In this document: piece after piece, positions 17,004 through 27,116 of the stretch | How the letters are laid out: each line of letters begins with the position of its first letter | Numbering within the stretch: position 1 is the first letter of the stretch | NCBI RefSeq assembly: GCF_001565895.1 | Contig: NZ_LSNE01000003.1 | Coordinates: 601,267 to 645,173, forward strand | Source of the DNA: Paraglaciecola hydrolytica | Lineage (GTDB): Bacteria > Pseudomonadota > Gammaproteobacteria > Enterobacterales > Alteromonadaceae | Direction: 5' to 3' | DNA length: 43,907 nt | Position numbers and translations under genes: made by a program | Notes under the pieces: model-generated | Told to the model about the DNA's origin: nothing | The model's input: only the letters and a program-made list of their open reading frames with translations | The model's database searches: none

Positions 17004-17039
17004 AAAAGGCGATTGTTCTGTTTCAGACAATCGCCTTTT
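17004..17039 (+). terminator. Terminator after gapA
   Basis: Perfect 13-bp stem AAAAGGCGATTGT/ACAATCGCCTTTT with a 10-nt loop. The A-tract and T-tract form part of the stem. Confidence 0.85.
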
Positions 17040-17056
17040 GACGTTTAAGGACATCC

Positions 17057-17914
17057 ATGTTGCTTTCATCTTCTTGTTCCATTATCACCCGCGATAATAT
17101 CCAACTGCTACGTATTGATAATGCTTTTGCAATAGCCGAAATTTCTCTGTTTGGCGGCCAGTTACTGAGTTTTATTCCCAGACAGGATCAACGAGAGCGG
17201 ATCTGGTTAAGCCAAGCGGCGTCCTTAGATGGCAAACAAGCCATTCGCGGCGGTGTACCGGTTTGCTGGCCTTGGTTTGGTGATCACGCTATTAAACGTC
17301 AGCAACCAAACAACAATGACTTTCCAGCTCATGGTTATGTGCGCACTCAACAATGGCAAATTATCAACACGGTTGATAATGCATCTGGCAGCCAAGTGAC
17401 ATTAAAACCTCAATCTAGTTTAGGCGCCGGATTTGCTGGTAAGGCAGAACTAACACTAATTGTGGATGTCGGTAAACACTGTTCGCTGCAATTACTCACA
17501 ACTAATACAGGTGATGAAAGCTTTACATATCGCTGCGCTTTGCATACCTATTTTGCTGTTAATAATGTCAATGACTGCGCAGTCTCGGGTTTAAGTGGGA
17601 AGTACTTAGACAAAACTCGTGGAATGCAAGAATTTAGTACTCCACAGTCCTATCGTTTTAGTGAAGAAACCGACAGGGTGCATTTAAGTCAGCCCGCGCT
17701 GGTAAAGATTGAAAATGGCAATGAGCCTATCGAAGTTCACTCTACAGGCCATGACAGCATAGTGGTGTGGAATCCTTGGCAGGCAAAATCCATAGCCATG
17801 AAAGATATGCAAGATGAAGGTTATTTAAGTATGTTGTGTGTTGAAACTGCTATCACCCAAGGTCAGGTAGTGGCTGTGGGTGAAACCCATGTATTACAAC
17901 AGATTATTGTTTAA
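17057..17914 (+). CDS. D-hexose-6-phosphate mutarotase (YeaD family)
   Basis: 285 aa, aldose 1-epimerase superfamily, YeaD-like, interconverting alpha and beta anomers of glucose-6-phosphate. Family motifs: RGGVPVCWPWFG, PAHGYVRTQQW, ALHTYFAV with the likely catalytic His, VWNPW, and LCVETA with the likely catalytic Glu. Start ATG with AAGGA 5 nt upstream. In many Gammaproteobacteria yeaD follows gapA, as here, although a terminator lies between them and the coupling is partial at best. Its end faces the convergent diguanylate cyclase gene, 10 bp away. Confidence 0.93.
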   Translation: MLLSSSCSIITRDNIQLLRIDNAFAIAEISLFGGQLLSFIPRQDQRERIWLSQAASLDGKQAIRGGVPVCWPWFGDHAIKRQQPNNNDFPAHGYVRTQQWQIINTVDNASGSQVTLKPQSSLGAGFAGKAELTLIVDVGKHCSLQLLTTNTGDESFTYRCALHTYFAVNNVNDCAVSGLSGKYLDKTRGMQEFSTPQSYRFSEETDRVHLSQPALVKIENGNEPIEVHSTGHDSIVVWNPWQAKSIAMKDMQDEGYLSMLCVETAITQGQVVAVGETHVLQQIIV

Positions 17915-17924
17915 GGCTTGTTGC

Positions 17925-19442
17925 TTAAACGCTGTCAAGTTTCTCACTTTCCGTTTTTTCTGTTAATTCCACACAGGAGGCGTGAATACGGTCACGGCCG
18001 GTATTTTTGGCAGCATACAAAGCTTTGTCGGTGCGATCAAACCAATCGACAAAGCTTTCAGGTCCAAGATATTCAGCCACGCCAAAACTACAGGTCATGC
18101 GGCCAACTTCAGTAAACTCATGTTGGCGGATCTGATTTTTCAAACGTTTGGCTAAATAAATAGCCTCACCTAAGGTCGTTTTTGGACACAGCACAATAAA
18201 TTCTTCTCCGCCCCAACGAGCCGCGACATCCATATTCCTAATGGTAGAGCAAATTAACGTTGCGAGTTCCACCAACACCGCATCACCTGCCGAATGGCCA
18301 AATTGATCATTCACTGCTTTAAAAAAGTCGATATCGATTAATAACAAACAGACTGGCAAGTTTTTGCGCTGACTGACTTGTTTTTCTTGGGCCGCCCTAT
18401 CCTGCATAAAATGCCGGTTGTACATATTGGTTAAAGGATCCCTTACCGACATAAACTCTAGGCGTTGGTTGTTTTCTAATAACTCTTTTTGTAAGGTCTG
18501 AAGCTGCTGGTTTTTTAAGGTCAGTTTTTTATTGTAGCGACTCACAAGCAACTGACGCCACACGCCTAAAATTATGATGCAAAGAAAAACACTAGTGGCT
18601 ATCCAGAAATAACGATAGTCAACTTCCTCAATCACCCTAACGTTATTCCACTGTTTATAAATATCCGCATGCACCCATTCAGGCAACTCACTTATGGCGA
18701 CGTTCAATTTATTGAGTAACTCAATATCGTCGTTAGATACAGCCATACTAAGTTGATCTTGAGGCTCAGCTAATCCAGCAATACGCAAATTAGAAAATCC
18801 ACTTTTTTGGATCAAGGCATTCACTGACAATAACGAGCCCACAAACAAGTCAATGTCTCCATCAGCGAGCAAACGTAAACCTGCCAATTCATTTTCAACC
18901 AATTTAAGATTGATATGGGGATAATAGTTATCTATGTATTCAGCTTGACGATATTGCGCAACAGCCCCTACGACTTGTGTACCAATATTTTCATAACCTT
19001 GAAAAAACGCTTGTTCAACATTAGACACCAACACATTGGGGCCGACAAAAAACGGCTGGGTAAAACGCAAATACCGTTCTCGCTCAGGGCTACGGTTTAA
19101 CATACTGGCGACCTGGCATTCGCCACTTTTAAGTTTTTCAAGGCTTTCTGACCAGCTCTTGGTTTTAACTAATTGAAAATCAAGCTCCGCTAATACCCCA
19201 ATATAAATGATGTAATCAGATGACATGCCAACATGTTGATTGTTGCGAATAGCCTCATAGGGCATCCAATCTGGATCGATGCAGTACGTCACAGTTGGAT
19301 AAGCGAATTCTTCAGAAGTAGCAGTTGAGGCATTGGCAGCCAAGACGTGTGGCGAAAAAATGACTAACTGACACATAAAGAGTACTAAACAGATAGGAGT
19401 ATATAGCTTTGTGCTAACAGAAATAGAACGCTTAATGATCAT
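17925..19442 (-). CDS. Diguanylate cyclase with periplasmic solute-binding sensor domain
   Basis: 505 aa membrane enzyme making c-di-GMP. Order: signal/anchor helix (about 15-35), an extracytoplasmic SBP_bac_3-type sensor domain (about 48-270; TYCIDPDWMPYEAI at its start), a transmembrane helix (278-296), a short coiled coil (about 305-333) and the GGDEF domain (about 335-490). The active-site motif is GGEEF (411-415), catalytically competent in this family. An RxxD inhibition site (Arg402-Asp405) sits 5 residues upstream, so product feedback is expected. The sensor probably binds an amino acid or similar small ligand. AAGGAG lies only 2 nt before the ATG. It is downstream of kynU on the same strand. 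Confidence 0.94.
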   Translation of the reverse strand: MIIKRSISVSTKLYTPICLVLFMCQLVIFSPHVLAANASTATSEEFAYPTVTYCIDPDWMPYEAIRNNQHVGMSSDYIIYIGVLAELDFQLVKTKSWSESLEKLKSGECQVASMLNRSPERERYLRFTQPFFVGPNVLVSNVEQAFFQGYENIGTQVVGAVAQYRQAEYIDNYYPHINLKLVENELAGLRLLADGDIDLFVGSLLSVNALIQKSGFSNLRIAGLAEPQDQLSMAVSNDDIELLNKLNVAISELPEWVHADIYKQWNNVRVIEEVDYRYFWIATSVFLCIIILGVWRQLLVSRYNKKLTLKNQQLQTLQKELLENNQRLEFMSVRDPLTNMYNRHFMQDRAAQEKQVSQRKNLPVCLLLIDIDFFKAVNDQFGHSAGDAVLVELATLICSTIRNMDVAARWGGEEFIVLCPKTTLGEAIYLAKRLKNQIRQHEFTEVGRMTCSFGVAEYLGPESFVDWFDRTDKALYAAKNTGRDRIHASCVELTEKTESEKLDSV

Positions 19443-19566
19443 ATCTCCTTATAACTTACCTATTAATAATTGCTTACAATTTACCACTATGAGATATCAA
19501 TTTAGCTTAATTTTCAATCAGTTGATTCATTTTTTTGACTTTAGATTAGTTTTTTACCCCATTAAG

Positions 19567-20805
19567 TTACGTTACTTTATTTAACTGATTGTATTTTGTT
19601 TCATGATAGATCTCGTTATGCACAATATCTTGCAAATGCTCCACCGCATTCCAAATATCAACATAGGAAGTATACAAAGGGGTGAACCCCACTCGTAATA
19701 CATCCGGCGCTCTAAAATCACAAATAATGTTTCGCGCGATTAAAGCCTGACAAATAGCAAACGCATGGACATGTGTATAAGACACCTGACTACCACGATC
19801 TTCGTTACGTAGTGGAGAGATAAGAGTGAGTTTATTTGTTAAGTGAGCTTGTGCAACTAAGCCGATATACAGCTGTGCCAACTTACACGATTTATCTCTC
19901 ACCACACACATATCAACACCATCAAACACTTCTAGTGCAGCATCTAATACACTCATCGATACAATTGAAGGAGTACCACATAAAAAACGTAACATGCCTT
20001 GCCCAGGTTGATATTGTGGTGAAAAATCAAAGGGCTTGGCATGGCCCATCCAACCACTGAGTGGTTGTTTTGCTATGGCTTGATGACGCTCGGCGACATA
20101 CACAAAAGCTGGCGCGCCTGGCCCACCATTCAAATATTTATAACCACAGCCAACGGCAAAATCCACTTCACACTTATCCAATTCAATAGGTAAAGCCCCT
20201 GCGCTATGGGCCAAATCCCAAATGACTAAAATACCTTGCTGGTGCGCCAACTGGGTTATGAGTTGCATATCATGCATATACCCCGTTCTGAAGTTAACTT
20301 GAGTTAATAACAATACAGCCACATCTGCAGTCAAAGCTTCAACTATGTTGTCCCCCCCTTGCAGCCGTAACTCACATTGCTGCTGGCCAAGCAGCTCTGC
20401 CAAACCCTGTACCATATACAGATCAGTTGGAAAGTTGTCCTGCTGGGACAATACCACCGTGCGACCCTTTTGCATGTTTAAAGCACTACATAACAATTTG
20501 AATAAGTTCACCGAGATAGAATCACAACAAATAACTTGTCCGGCAGCGGCTCCAATTAAAGATGCTATTTTTTCGCCTGTCTGCGCAGGCAGATCAATCC
20601 AATGGTGAGTGTTCCAGCTCTTAATTAAATCTTGCCCCCACTGCTGCTCGATCACTTCTCTTGTACGATTTTTTGCGCGTATTGGTAAGGCGCCTAAAGA
20701 ATTGCCATCCAAATAAATACAATCTGCAGGCAGGGAAAATTGTTTTTTTCTGTCAGCCAGCGGGTCGTTTAAATCTAAGGCTTGTACGTCTTGAAATGTG
20801 ATCAT
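19567..20805 (-). CDS. kynU: Kynureninase
   Basis: 412 aa, PLP-dependent enzyme that splits kynurenine to anthranilate and alanine. PLP-binding Lys223 in GCGYKYLNGGPG, Asp197 in VIWDLAHSAG, and substrate-region motifs YLDGNSLG and HHWIDLPAQTG are visible. The ATG overlaps the stop of the upstream hydrolase gene (ATGA), showing translational coupling. No tryptophan dioxygenase or anthranilate degradation gene is in the window, so the pathway's first step and the fate of anthranilate are unknown here. Confidence 0.96.
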   Translation of the reverse strand: MITFQDVQALDLNDPLADRKKQFSLPADCIYLDGNSLGALPIRAKNRTREVIEQQWGQDLIKSWNTHHWIDLPAQTGEKIASLIGAAAGQVICCDSISVNLFKLLCSALNMQKGRTVVLSQQDNFPTDLYMVQGLAELLGQQQCELRLQGGDNIVEALTADVAVLLLTQVNFRTGYMHDMQLITQLAHQQGILVIWDLAHSAGALPIELDKCEVDFAVGCGYKYLNGGPGAPAFVYVAERHQAIAKQPLSGWMGHAKPFDFSPQYQPGQGMLRFLCGTPSIVSMSVLDAALEVFDGVDMCVVRDKSCKLAQLYIGLVAQAHLTNKLTLISPLRNEDRGSQVSYTHVHAFAICQALIARNIICDFRAPDVLRVGFTPLYTSYVDIWNAVEHLQDIVHNEIYHETKYNQLNKVT

Positions 20806-21662
20806 TGAGTGGCTGTATCTAATTGAAATGCTGTTTTTAATTCAAGCAGTAGGGTTTGAAATGCAGGGCTACCTGGATGAACCCAATCAAAATGCCCCGC
20901 CCCTTGTTGCATAACAAGCGGTACTTTTAAAGCCGTCGCTTGAGTGACTGGCACTATGTTGTCTGCATCGCCTTGCAACAAAACAGTGTGTTTATGCAGT
21001 GGCTGGGTGATGGGATTAGCTTGCAGATATTGTTCAGGTAACTCGCTCACACTTCCCCCCATAAACCCTTTGCTTGCTTGCTGACAATTATTTTGCCCAC
21101 GAGAGTATTCTGCAAGGTCAGTAATCGCGGCTAAACCAATAACGCCTCGTAGCTCTGCTATTTTACCGCCTGCCAATAAGGCTAAATGTCCACCAGCAGA
21201 ATGGCCAATTACTACCGTATTTTCAAAATAGAATGACTTAGGCGCATAAGACGTAAGGCGCTGAATGCCTGCTTCCACATCATTTAAACTACCCGGCCAA
21301 CCACCACCCGCATCACCGGTGCGGCGGTATTCCAGCGACCAAACGGCATAACCCGCTTGTGCCAAAGCCGTGCTTAAAGCATAAGTGTGTTTGATATCAT
21401 AAGCATTAAGCCAACAACCGCCATGTACTAATACCACCAGCTTTGATTCACGAGCAAAGGGTCCCTTGGCAAACCAGATACTCGCGGTTTGCAAAGGATC
21501 AGCGCCATAACTCACAGTGTCGTCAGGCATAGCGTATTCCAAGGCGGTGACAGCAGAATAGGCAACATTACTTTTAACCGCTACATACTCGACAGGCACT
21601 GCCGCCAATGGATTAATGCTCTGGCCAACCATAAGTAACATACCTAATATCAAACGTTGCAT
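20802..21662 (-). CDS. Alpha/beta hydrolase, kynurenine formamidase-like, with signal peptide
   Basis: 286 aa. HGGCW (80-84) matches the HGGxW oxyanion motif of esterase/arylformamidase hydrolases. The triad is probably Ser155 (GHSAGG), Asp232 or Asp234 (GDADNIVP) and His257 (GAGHFDW). Coupling by a 4-bp overlap to kynureninase makes N-formylkynurenine hydrolysis the best guess. However, residues 1-22 (MQRLILGMLLMVGQSINPLAA) look like a Sec signal peptide, which is odd for a cytoplasmic pathway. It could instead be an exported esterase. Ribosome-binding site AGG, 6 nt before the ATG. The thiolase gene ends 24 bp upstream on the same strand, so a three-gene operon is likely. Confidence 0.82.
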   Translation of the reverse strand: MQRLILGMLLMVGQSINPLAAVPVEYVAVKSNVAYSAVTALEYAMPDDTVSYGADPLQTASIWFAKGPFARESKLVVLVHGGCWLNAYDIKHTYALSTALAQAGYAVWSLEYRRTGDAGGGWPGSLNDVEAGIQRLTSYAPKSFYFENTVVIGHSAGGHLALLAGGKIAELRGVIGLAAITDLAEYSRGQNNCQQASKGFMGGSVSELPEQYLQANPITQPLHKHTVLLQGDADNIVPVTQATALKVPLVMQQGAGHFDWVHPGSPAFQTLLLELKTAFQLDTATQ

Positions 21663-21686
21663 AACTTACCTAGGCTTCAATTTTGT

Positions 21687-22889
21687 TTAACACATTTCTA
21701 CCGCAATCGCTGTCGCTTCGCCACCACCAATACAGATAGCCGCAATGCCTTTGGACAAATTTTGATACTTAAGGGCATGTAACAACGTTACCAAAATACG
21801 GGCACCCGATGCGCCAATTGGATGACCTAAGGCACAAGCGCCACCGTTGATATTGACCTTAGCAGGATCCAACTCCAGCTTATTAATGGCTAACATGGTA
21901 ACCATGGCAAAGGCCTCGTTGATTTCAAAAAGATCCACTTCCTCTTTGTTCCAGCCCGTTTTAGTCAGTAGCTTTTGCATGGCGCCAACCGGAGCCACCG
22001 TAAAGTTTTCAGGCTCAATGGCGTGAGAGCTATGTGCAACTAAGCGCGCAAGAGGCTTTAAACCAAGCTCAGTTGCACGCTGCGCAGACATCACTAACAA
22101 GGCTGCTGCACCATCTGAAATAGAACTAGAATTAGCGGCCGTTACAGTACCATCTTTGGTAAAGGCTGGTTTTAGACTAGGAATTTTTTCGGGTTTGGCG
22201 CTTTTGGGGCCATCATCATCACTTACGAGTATGTCACCCTGGCGGGTACTAACGGTAAGCGTACAGATTTCCGCACTAAAAGCACCGCTTGCTGTCGCTT
22301 CATTGGCTTTGCTTAAACTACTTAAAGCAAAGTCATCCATTTGTTTACGATCAATACCTTCTGCATCAGCGGTGGCCTGAGCAAAACAGCCCATAGCTTT
22401 ACCATCATAGGCATTTTCAAGGCCATCTAACATCATGTGATCTAGTACTTGGCCGTGCCCCATGCGATAACCAGCACGAGCTTTAGGTAAAAGATAAGGT
22501 GCATTACTCATGCTTTCCATACCACCAGCAAGTACACTTTGCACTGAGCCAGCGCTGATTAGATCATGGGCCAACATCACTGCTTTCATACCTGAACCGC
22601 AAACTTTGTTGATGGTAATCACACCACTACTCAGAGGTAAACCTGCGGCGATGGCAGCTTGGCGTGCTGGAGACTGGCCCAATCCCGCCGGTAGTACACA
22701 GCCCATGATGACCTCATCAACAGATTGGTTTACTGCAACCAACTGAGCATCGTCACTCGTTGCACTACTCAGAGTGGCTTTTAATACTTCCGCCCCCAAA
22801 GTCGTGGCGGAGAGTGCGGATAAAGACCCCATAAACCCACCCATAGGTGTGCGTTTAGCGGCTACGATGACAACTGAATTATTTGACAT
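21687..22889 (-). CDS. Acetyl-CoA C-acetyltransferase (thiolase)
   Basis: 400 aa, biosynthetic/degradative thiolase fold. Catalytic residues: Cys97 in NKVCGSGMKAV, His356 in GHPIGASG and Cys386 in CIGGGEA. It would convert acetoacetyl-CoA, formed from the acetoacetate released by leucine breakdown, into two acetyl-CoA. GAGGA lies 6 nt before the ATG. It is divergent from liuR across a 219-bp region with a LiuR-type palindrome, so co-regulation with the liu operon is likely. A plausible minus-strand promoter is TTAACT-17 bp-TATAAA in this region. Confidence 0.93.
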   Translation of the reverse strand: MSNNSVVIVAAKRTPMGGFMGSLSALSATTLGAEVLKATLSSATSDDAQLVAVNQSVDEVIMGCVLPAGLGQSPARQAAIAAGLPLSSGVITINKVCGSGMKAVMLAHDLISAGSVQSVLAGGMESMSNAPYLLPKARAGYRMGHGQVLDHMMLDGLENAYDGKAMGCFAQATADAEGIDRKQMDDFALSSLSKANEATASGAFSAEICTLTVSTRQGDILVSDDDGPKSAKPEKIPSLKPAFTKDGTVTAANSSSISDGAAALLVMSAQRATELGLKPLARLVAHSSHAIEPENFTVAPVGAMQKLLTKTGWNKEEVDLFEINEAFAMVTMLAINKLELDPAKVNINGGACALGHPIGASGARILVTLLHALKYQNLSKGIAAICIGGGEATAIAVEMC

Positions 22890-23046
22890 AATGTTTCCTC
22901 AACTTTCGGGATCGAATCTCGAATACCCATATTTTAATTACTCTAGACCTGCAGTGTATAGGAAATTGCACACTTTATAATGCCCCAGTTTGCACAAGTT
23001 AAACCCACAACTTGACCTAAACAGAGGCATACTTTACCTTTACTTT

Positions 23047-23068
23047 CACTTTACGTAAACGTAAAGTG
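23047..23068. promoter_or_regulatory. LiuR-type operator
   Basis: Ten-base arms CACTTTACGT and ACGTAAAGTG around AA: a near-perfect palindrome containing the TTTACGTAAACGTAAA core described for LiuR in Proteobacteria. It overlaps the -35 box of the liu promoter and lies between the divergent liuR operon and thiolase genes. Confidence 0.85.
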
Positions 23069-23078
23069 AATTTACAAT
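23050..23078 (+). promoter_or_regulatory. Promoter of the liu operon
   Basis: TTTACG (23050-23055) and TACAAT (23073-23078), 17-bp spacer. The -35 box lies within the LiuR palindrome, so bound regulator would cover it. Confidence 0.6.
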
Positions 23079-23108
23079 TTTATTACTTCTATACATGCTC
23101 GAGTAGAA

Positions 23109-23504
23109 ATGACTAAACAAACTTTTAGCATTGGCGAACTGGCCAAAACCCTGGATATCACCCCTCGTTCGATTCGATTTTACGAAGAACAAGGTTTACT
23201 CAATCCCGATCGCCAAGGTCAAAATCGTATTTATGGCAAAAAAGATAAAGTACGTTTAAAGCTGATTTTACGCGGAAAACGACTAGGCTTTTCTTTAGCC
23301 GAAACAAAAACACTATTCGACTTATATGACAGCCATCAAAACTCACGAGTCCAACTTGAAGCCATGTTGTTAATGACCGAGCAAAAACGTCAGCACATGT
23401 TGCAACAGTTAGAAGACATTCAAATGTTAATGAATGAATTAGACGAAGTTGAAAGTCGCTGTAAAGAAGAATTAGCCGCCTTAACTCAAGGAAAATCAGC
23501 ATGA
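23109..23504 (+). CDS. liuR: MerR-family regulator of leucine/isovalerate degradation
   Basis: 131 aa. N-terminal MerR winged helix-turn-helix ([26 protein letters not shown]), then [20 protein letters not shown] and a C-terminal dimerisation coiled coil (about 75-125). It has no metal-binding cysteines of the CueR/ZntR type, matching LiuR, which responds to pathway intermediates. It precedes and overlaps liuA by 4 bp (ATGA), so it is part of the operon it probably controls through the palindrome at 23047-23068. Confidence 0.94.
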   Translation: MTKQTFSIGELAKTLDITPRSIRFYEEQGLLNPDRQGQNRIYGKKDKVRLKLILRGKRLGFSLAETKTLFDLYDSHQNSRVQLEAMLLMTEQKRQHMLQQLEDIQMLMNELDEVESRCKEELAALTQGKSA

Positions 23505-24670
23505 ACTTACCCTACCCTAGCTTAAATTTTGCGCTTGGTGAAGATATCGATATGTTGCGTGAGCACGTTTATCACTTTGCCAAAAATGAAATCGCGCCCC
23601 TTGCCGAACAAGCGGATAAAGACAATGCTTTTCCTAATACATTGTGGCCCAAGTTAGGTGAGATGGGTTTGTTAGGGGTGACGGTAGCTGAGCAATACGG
23701 TGGCTCGAATATGGGTTATTTAGCCCATGTGGTGGCGATGGAAGAAGTCAGCCGCGCCTCTGCCGGTGTAGGTTTGAGTTACGGTGCCCACTCCAATTTA
23801 TGCGTAAATCAAATCCATAAAAATGGCACTGAGGCACAAAAACAAAAGTATTTACCTAAGCTTGTCAGTGGCGAACATATTGGCGCCCTAGCCATGAGTG
23901 AACCTAACGCGGGTTCTGATGTGGTCAGCATGAAACTTCACGCTGATAAACAGGGGGAGCATTATGTCCTTAACGGCAACAAAATGTGGATCACCAATGG
24001 CCCAGATGCCCATACCTTTGTGGTCTATGCCAAAACCGATGTGAGTGCCGGAGCCAAAGGCATGACGGCTTTTATTGTCGAGCGTGGTACTCCGGGTTTT
24101 AGTCAGGCGCAAAAACTCGACAAACTCGGCATGCGCTCATCCAACACTTGTGAATTAGTGTTTATTGACTGCAAAGTGCCAGCTGAAAATATTCTTGGCC
24201 AAGAAGGTGGCGGCGTTAAAGTATTAATGAGCGGGCTGGATTATGAGCGAGTGGTGTTATCCGGCGGACCATTAGGCATCATGCAAGCCTGTATGGATTT
24301 GGTAGTGCCATATATTCACGACCGCAAACAGTTTGGTCAATCGATTGGCGAATTCCAATTGGTGCAGGGTAAAGTTGCGGATATGTATACCCAGATGAAC
24401 GCCGCTAGAGCTTATGTTTATGCGGTAGCCAGAGCCTGTGACCGTGGTGAAACTGCCCGTAAAGATGCGGCCGGTGCTATCCTCTATTCCGCCGAGTTGG
24501 CCACTAAAATGGCTCTGGATGCCATTCAGTTGTTAGGTGGCAATGGTTATATCAACGAGTTTCCAGCTGGACGTTTATTACGCGACGCCAAACTCTATGA
24601 AATTGGTGCCGGCACCTCAGAAATTCGCCGCATGTTGATCGGCCGTGAATTATTTAAAGAATCTGCTTAA
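23501..24670 (+). CDS. liuA: Isovaleryl-CoA dehydrogenase
   Basis: 389 aa FAD enzyme oxidising isovaleryl-CoA to 3-methylcrotonyl-CoA, passing electrons to ETF. Acyl-CoA dehydrogenase motifs: [43 protein letters not shown] with Glu249 (the catalytic base position specific to isovaleryl-CoA dehydrogenases), and the C-terminal signature [19 protein letters not shown]. Second gene of the liu operon, translationally coupled to liuR. Confidence 0.97.
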   Translation: MNLPYPSLNFALGEDIDMLREHVYHFAKNEIAPLAEQADKDNAFPNTLWPKLGEMGLLGVTVAEQYGGSNMGYLAHVVAMEEVSRASAGVGLSYGAHSNLCVNQIHKNGTEAQKQKYLPKLVSGEHIGALAMSEPNAGSDVVSMKLHADKQGEHYVLNGNKMWITNGPDAHTFVVYAKTDVSAGAKGMTAFIVERGTPGFSQAQKLDKLGMRSSNTCELVFIDCKVPAENILGQEGGGVKVLMSGLDYERVVLSGGPLGIMQACMDLVVPYIHDRKQFGQSIGEFQLVQGKVADMYTQMNAARAYVYAVARACDRGETARKDAAGAILYSAELATKMALDAIQLLGGNGYINEFPAGRLLRDAKLYEIGAGTSEIRRMLIGRELFKESA

Positions 24671-24681
24671 GGTAAACTCAG

Positions 24682-26289
24682 ATGCCAACATTAATTTCTA
24701 AAATAAATGTTAAAAGTCAGGACTTTGCCGACAATGCTGCACATATGCAAAGTCAGGTTGATGATCTTAAAAGTAAGATAGCTGAAATCAAGTTGGGTGG
24801 TGGCGAGAAAGCCAATCAACGTCATACCGCACGTGGCAAGCTCCTACCCCGAGAACGGATCAATCAATTACTTGATCCTGGCTCAGCCTTCTTAGAATTA
24901 TCACAACTCGCCGCCTATGAAGTATACGAAGAAGCTGTTCCGGCGGCAGGCGTGATTGCGGGTATTGGCCGAGTATCCGGCGTTGAGTGCATCATAGTGG
25001 CCAATGATGCCACGGTAAAAGGTGGTACTTATTACCCACTAACGGTGAAAAAACACTTACGTGCACAAACCATCGCCGAGCAAAACAACTTGCCTTGTAT
25101 CTATTTAGTGGACTCGGGCGGTGCTAACTTACCCAGACAAGATGAAGTGTTTCCAGATCGAGAGCACTTTGGTCGCATATTTTTTAATCAAGCCAATTTA
25201 TCCGCACAAAACATTCCGCAAATCGCGGTAGTCATGGGCTCCTGTACTGCTGGCGGGGCTTATGTGCCTGCCATGGCAGACGAGTCCATTATTGTTAAAA
25301 ATCAGGCGACGATCTTTTTAGGTGGTCCACCGTTGGTTAAAGCCGCCACCGGCGAAGTGGTCACCGCCGAAGAGCTTGGCGGAGGTGATGTACATTGCCG
25401 TACCTCAGGAGTGGTTGATCATCTTGCCAATAATGACCATCACGCCTTACAAATTGCTCGTGATGCCATCGCTCGACTCAATCGCCATAAAAAAATTGAT
25501 ATGGATATTCGTGAGCCGGTTGCGCCAGCCTATGCCAGTGAAGAAATTTACGGTTTGATCCCCAAAGATACCCGCAAATCTTATGATGTCAGAGAAGTGA
25601 TAGCCCGCGTGGTGGATGCCTCAGAATTTGATGAATTTAAAGCCCTCTATGGCACTACGCTTATCTGCGGATTTGCGCGTATTTTTGGTTATCCCGTTGG
25701 CATAGTGGCCAATAATGGCATTTTGTTTTCAGAGTCGGCGCAAAAAGGCGCACACTTTATTGAGCTCTGCGCACAGCGCAAAATCCCCCTAGTGTTTTTA
25801 CAAAACATCACTGGTTTTATGGTCGGTAAACAATACGAAGCCGGTGGCATCGCTAAACATGGCGCTAAAATGGTGACGGCTGTGGCTTGTGCCAAAGTGC
25901 CTAAATTTACGATTTTGATTGGTGGCAGTTTTGGTGCGGGTAATTACGGCATGTGTGGCCGAGCTTACGATCCGCGCTTTTTGTTTATGTGGCCCAATGC
26001 GCGAATTTCAGTGATGGGCGGCGAACAAGCCGCTGGTGTACTAGCGCAAGTTAAACGTGAACAAAAAGAACGTGCCAAAGAAGACTGGAGCAAAGAGGCT
26101 GAACAAGCGTTTAAACAACCCATTATTGATACCTACGAAACTCAAGGCCACCCGTATTTTGCTTCTGCCAGATTGTGGGATGACGGCGTAATCGACCCAG
26201 CCGATACCCGCGAAGTACTTGGTCTATGTATTTCCGCCAGTTTAAACAAACCTATCGAGGATACCCGTTTTGGCATCTTTAGAATGTAA
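24682..26289 (+). CDS. liuB: Methylcrotonyl-CoA carboxylase, carboxyltransferase (beta) subunit
   Basis: 535 aa, transfers carboxyl from biotin to 3-methylcrotonyl-CoA. Carboxyltransferase N- and C-domains: [52 protein letters not shown], then [20 protein letters not shown] and [16 protein letters not shown]. It works with the LiuD biotin subunit encoded 0.8 kb downstream. Starts 11 bp after liuA. Confidence 0.97.
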   Translation: MPTLISKINVKSQDFADNAAHMQSQVDDLKSKIAEIKLGGGEKANQRHTARGKLLPRERINQLLDPGSAFLELSQLAAYEVYEEAVPAAGVIAGIGRVSGVECIIVANDATVKGGTYYPLTVKKHLRAQTIAEQNNLPCIYLVDSGGANLPRQDEVFPDREHFGRIFFNQANLSAQNIPQIAVVMGSCTAGGAYVPAMADESIIVKNQATIFLGGPPLVKAATGEVVTAEELGGGDVHCRTSGVVDHLANNDHHALQIARDAIARLNRHKKIDMDIREPVAPAYASEEIYGLIPKDTRKSYDVREVIARVVDASEFDEFKALYGTTLICGFARIFGYPVGIVANNGILFSESAQKGAHFIELCAQRKIPLVFLQNITGFMVGKQYEAGGIAKHGAKMVTAVACAKVPKFTILIGGSFGAGNYGMCGRAYDPRFLFMWPNARISVMGGEQAAGVLAQVKREQKERAKEDWSKEAEQAFKQPIIDTYETQGHPYFASARLWDDGVIDPADTREVLGLCISASLNKPIEDTRFGIFRM

Positions 26290-26316
26290 AAAGCAGAATG
26301 TAGGGAGCAGAACGTA

Positions 26317-27114
26317 ATGAATAACGATTATAAAGGTCTGTTACTCGCCATTGATGAGCAAGGTATTGCCACAGTGACCCTCAACCGTCCTGACATACAT
26401 AACGCTTTTGACGCGGCTTTGATTAGCACCTTGACCACAGTATTTAAACGTCTGGATCAAGACGAAACAGTGCGTGGGGTGATATTAGCCGCCAATGGCA
26501 AAAGTTTTAGCGCGGGGGCTGATCTTAACTGGATGCAGGCCATGGCTAATTATAGTTTTGACGAAAACCTCGCCGACGCTAAATCACTGGCCGAGATGCT
26601 GGCGATTTTAAATAACTTAAGCAAACCCACTATTGCTCGCGTGCAAGGTGCCGCCTTTGGTGGCGCAGTTGGACTGATAGCCTGTTGTGATATGGCAGTT
26701 GGTAGCAGGTTAAGTAAGTTTTGTTTGAGCGAAGTCAAAATTGGTTTAGTGCCTGCCACCATTAGTCCCTATGTGATTGATGCCATAGGTGCAAGAGCAG
26801 CCCGACGTTACTTTGCTACAGCAGAGGTATTTTCAGCGCGCCGTGCGAGACGTTTAGGTTTATTAAGTGAAGCGGTTACCGAAGAAGAACTCGATAGCAC
26901 TATCGCTGCCCTTATCGAGCATATTCTGCGTAACTCACCTAAAGCAGTTAGTGCAGCAAAAAAACTGATTTTTAAGGTGCAAAACCGGGTTATTGATGCT
27001 GATTTGATCCATCTGACCTGCGAAGAAATTGCCCACATTCGTGTCTCATCAGAAGGGCAAGAAGGCCTGCAAGCCTTTTTACAAAAACGCCCCGCTAACT
27101 GGATTAAGGGCTAA
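26317..27114 (+). CDS. liuC: 3-methylglutaconyl-CoA hydratase
   Basis: 265 aa crotonase-fold enzyme that hydrates 3-methylglutaconyl-CoA to HMG-CoA. Motifs: VTLNRPDIHNAFD, GKSFSAGADLNWM (oxyanion hole) and GAAFGGAVGLIACCDMAV (second oxyanion hole and active-site loop), and FCLSEVKIGLVPATISPYV. The 27-bp gap before it holds a near direct repeat (GCAGAATGTAG, GCAGAACGTAA) and the GGGAG ribosome-binding site. Its position between the two carboxylase subunits supports the hydratase role over a general enoyl-CoA hydratase. Confidence 0.95.
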   Translation: MNNDYKGLLLAIDEQGIATVTLNRPDIHNAFDAALISTLTTVFKRLDQDETVRGVILAANGKSFSAGADLNWMQAMANYSFDENLADAKSLAEMLAILNNLSKPTIARVQGAAFGGAVGLIACCDMAVGSRLSKFCLSEVKIGLVPATISPYVIDAIGARAARRYFATAEVFSARRARRLGLLSEAVTEEELDSTIAALIEHILRNSPKAVSAAKKLIFKVQNRVIDADLIHLTCEEIAHIRVSSEGQEGLQAFLQKRPANWIKG

Positions 27115-27116
27115 CT

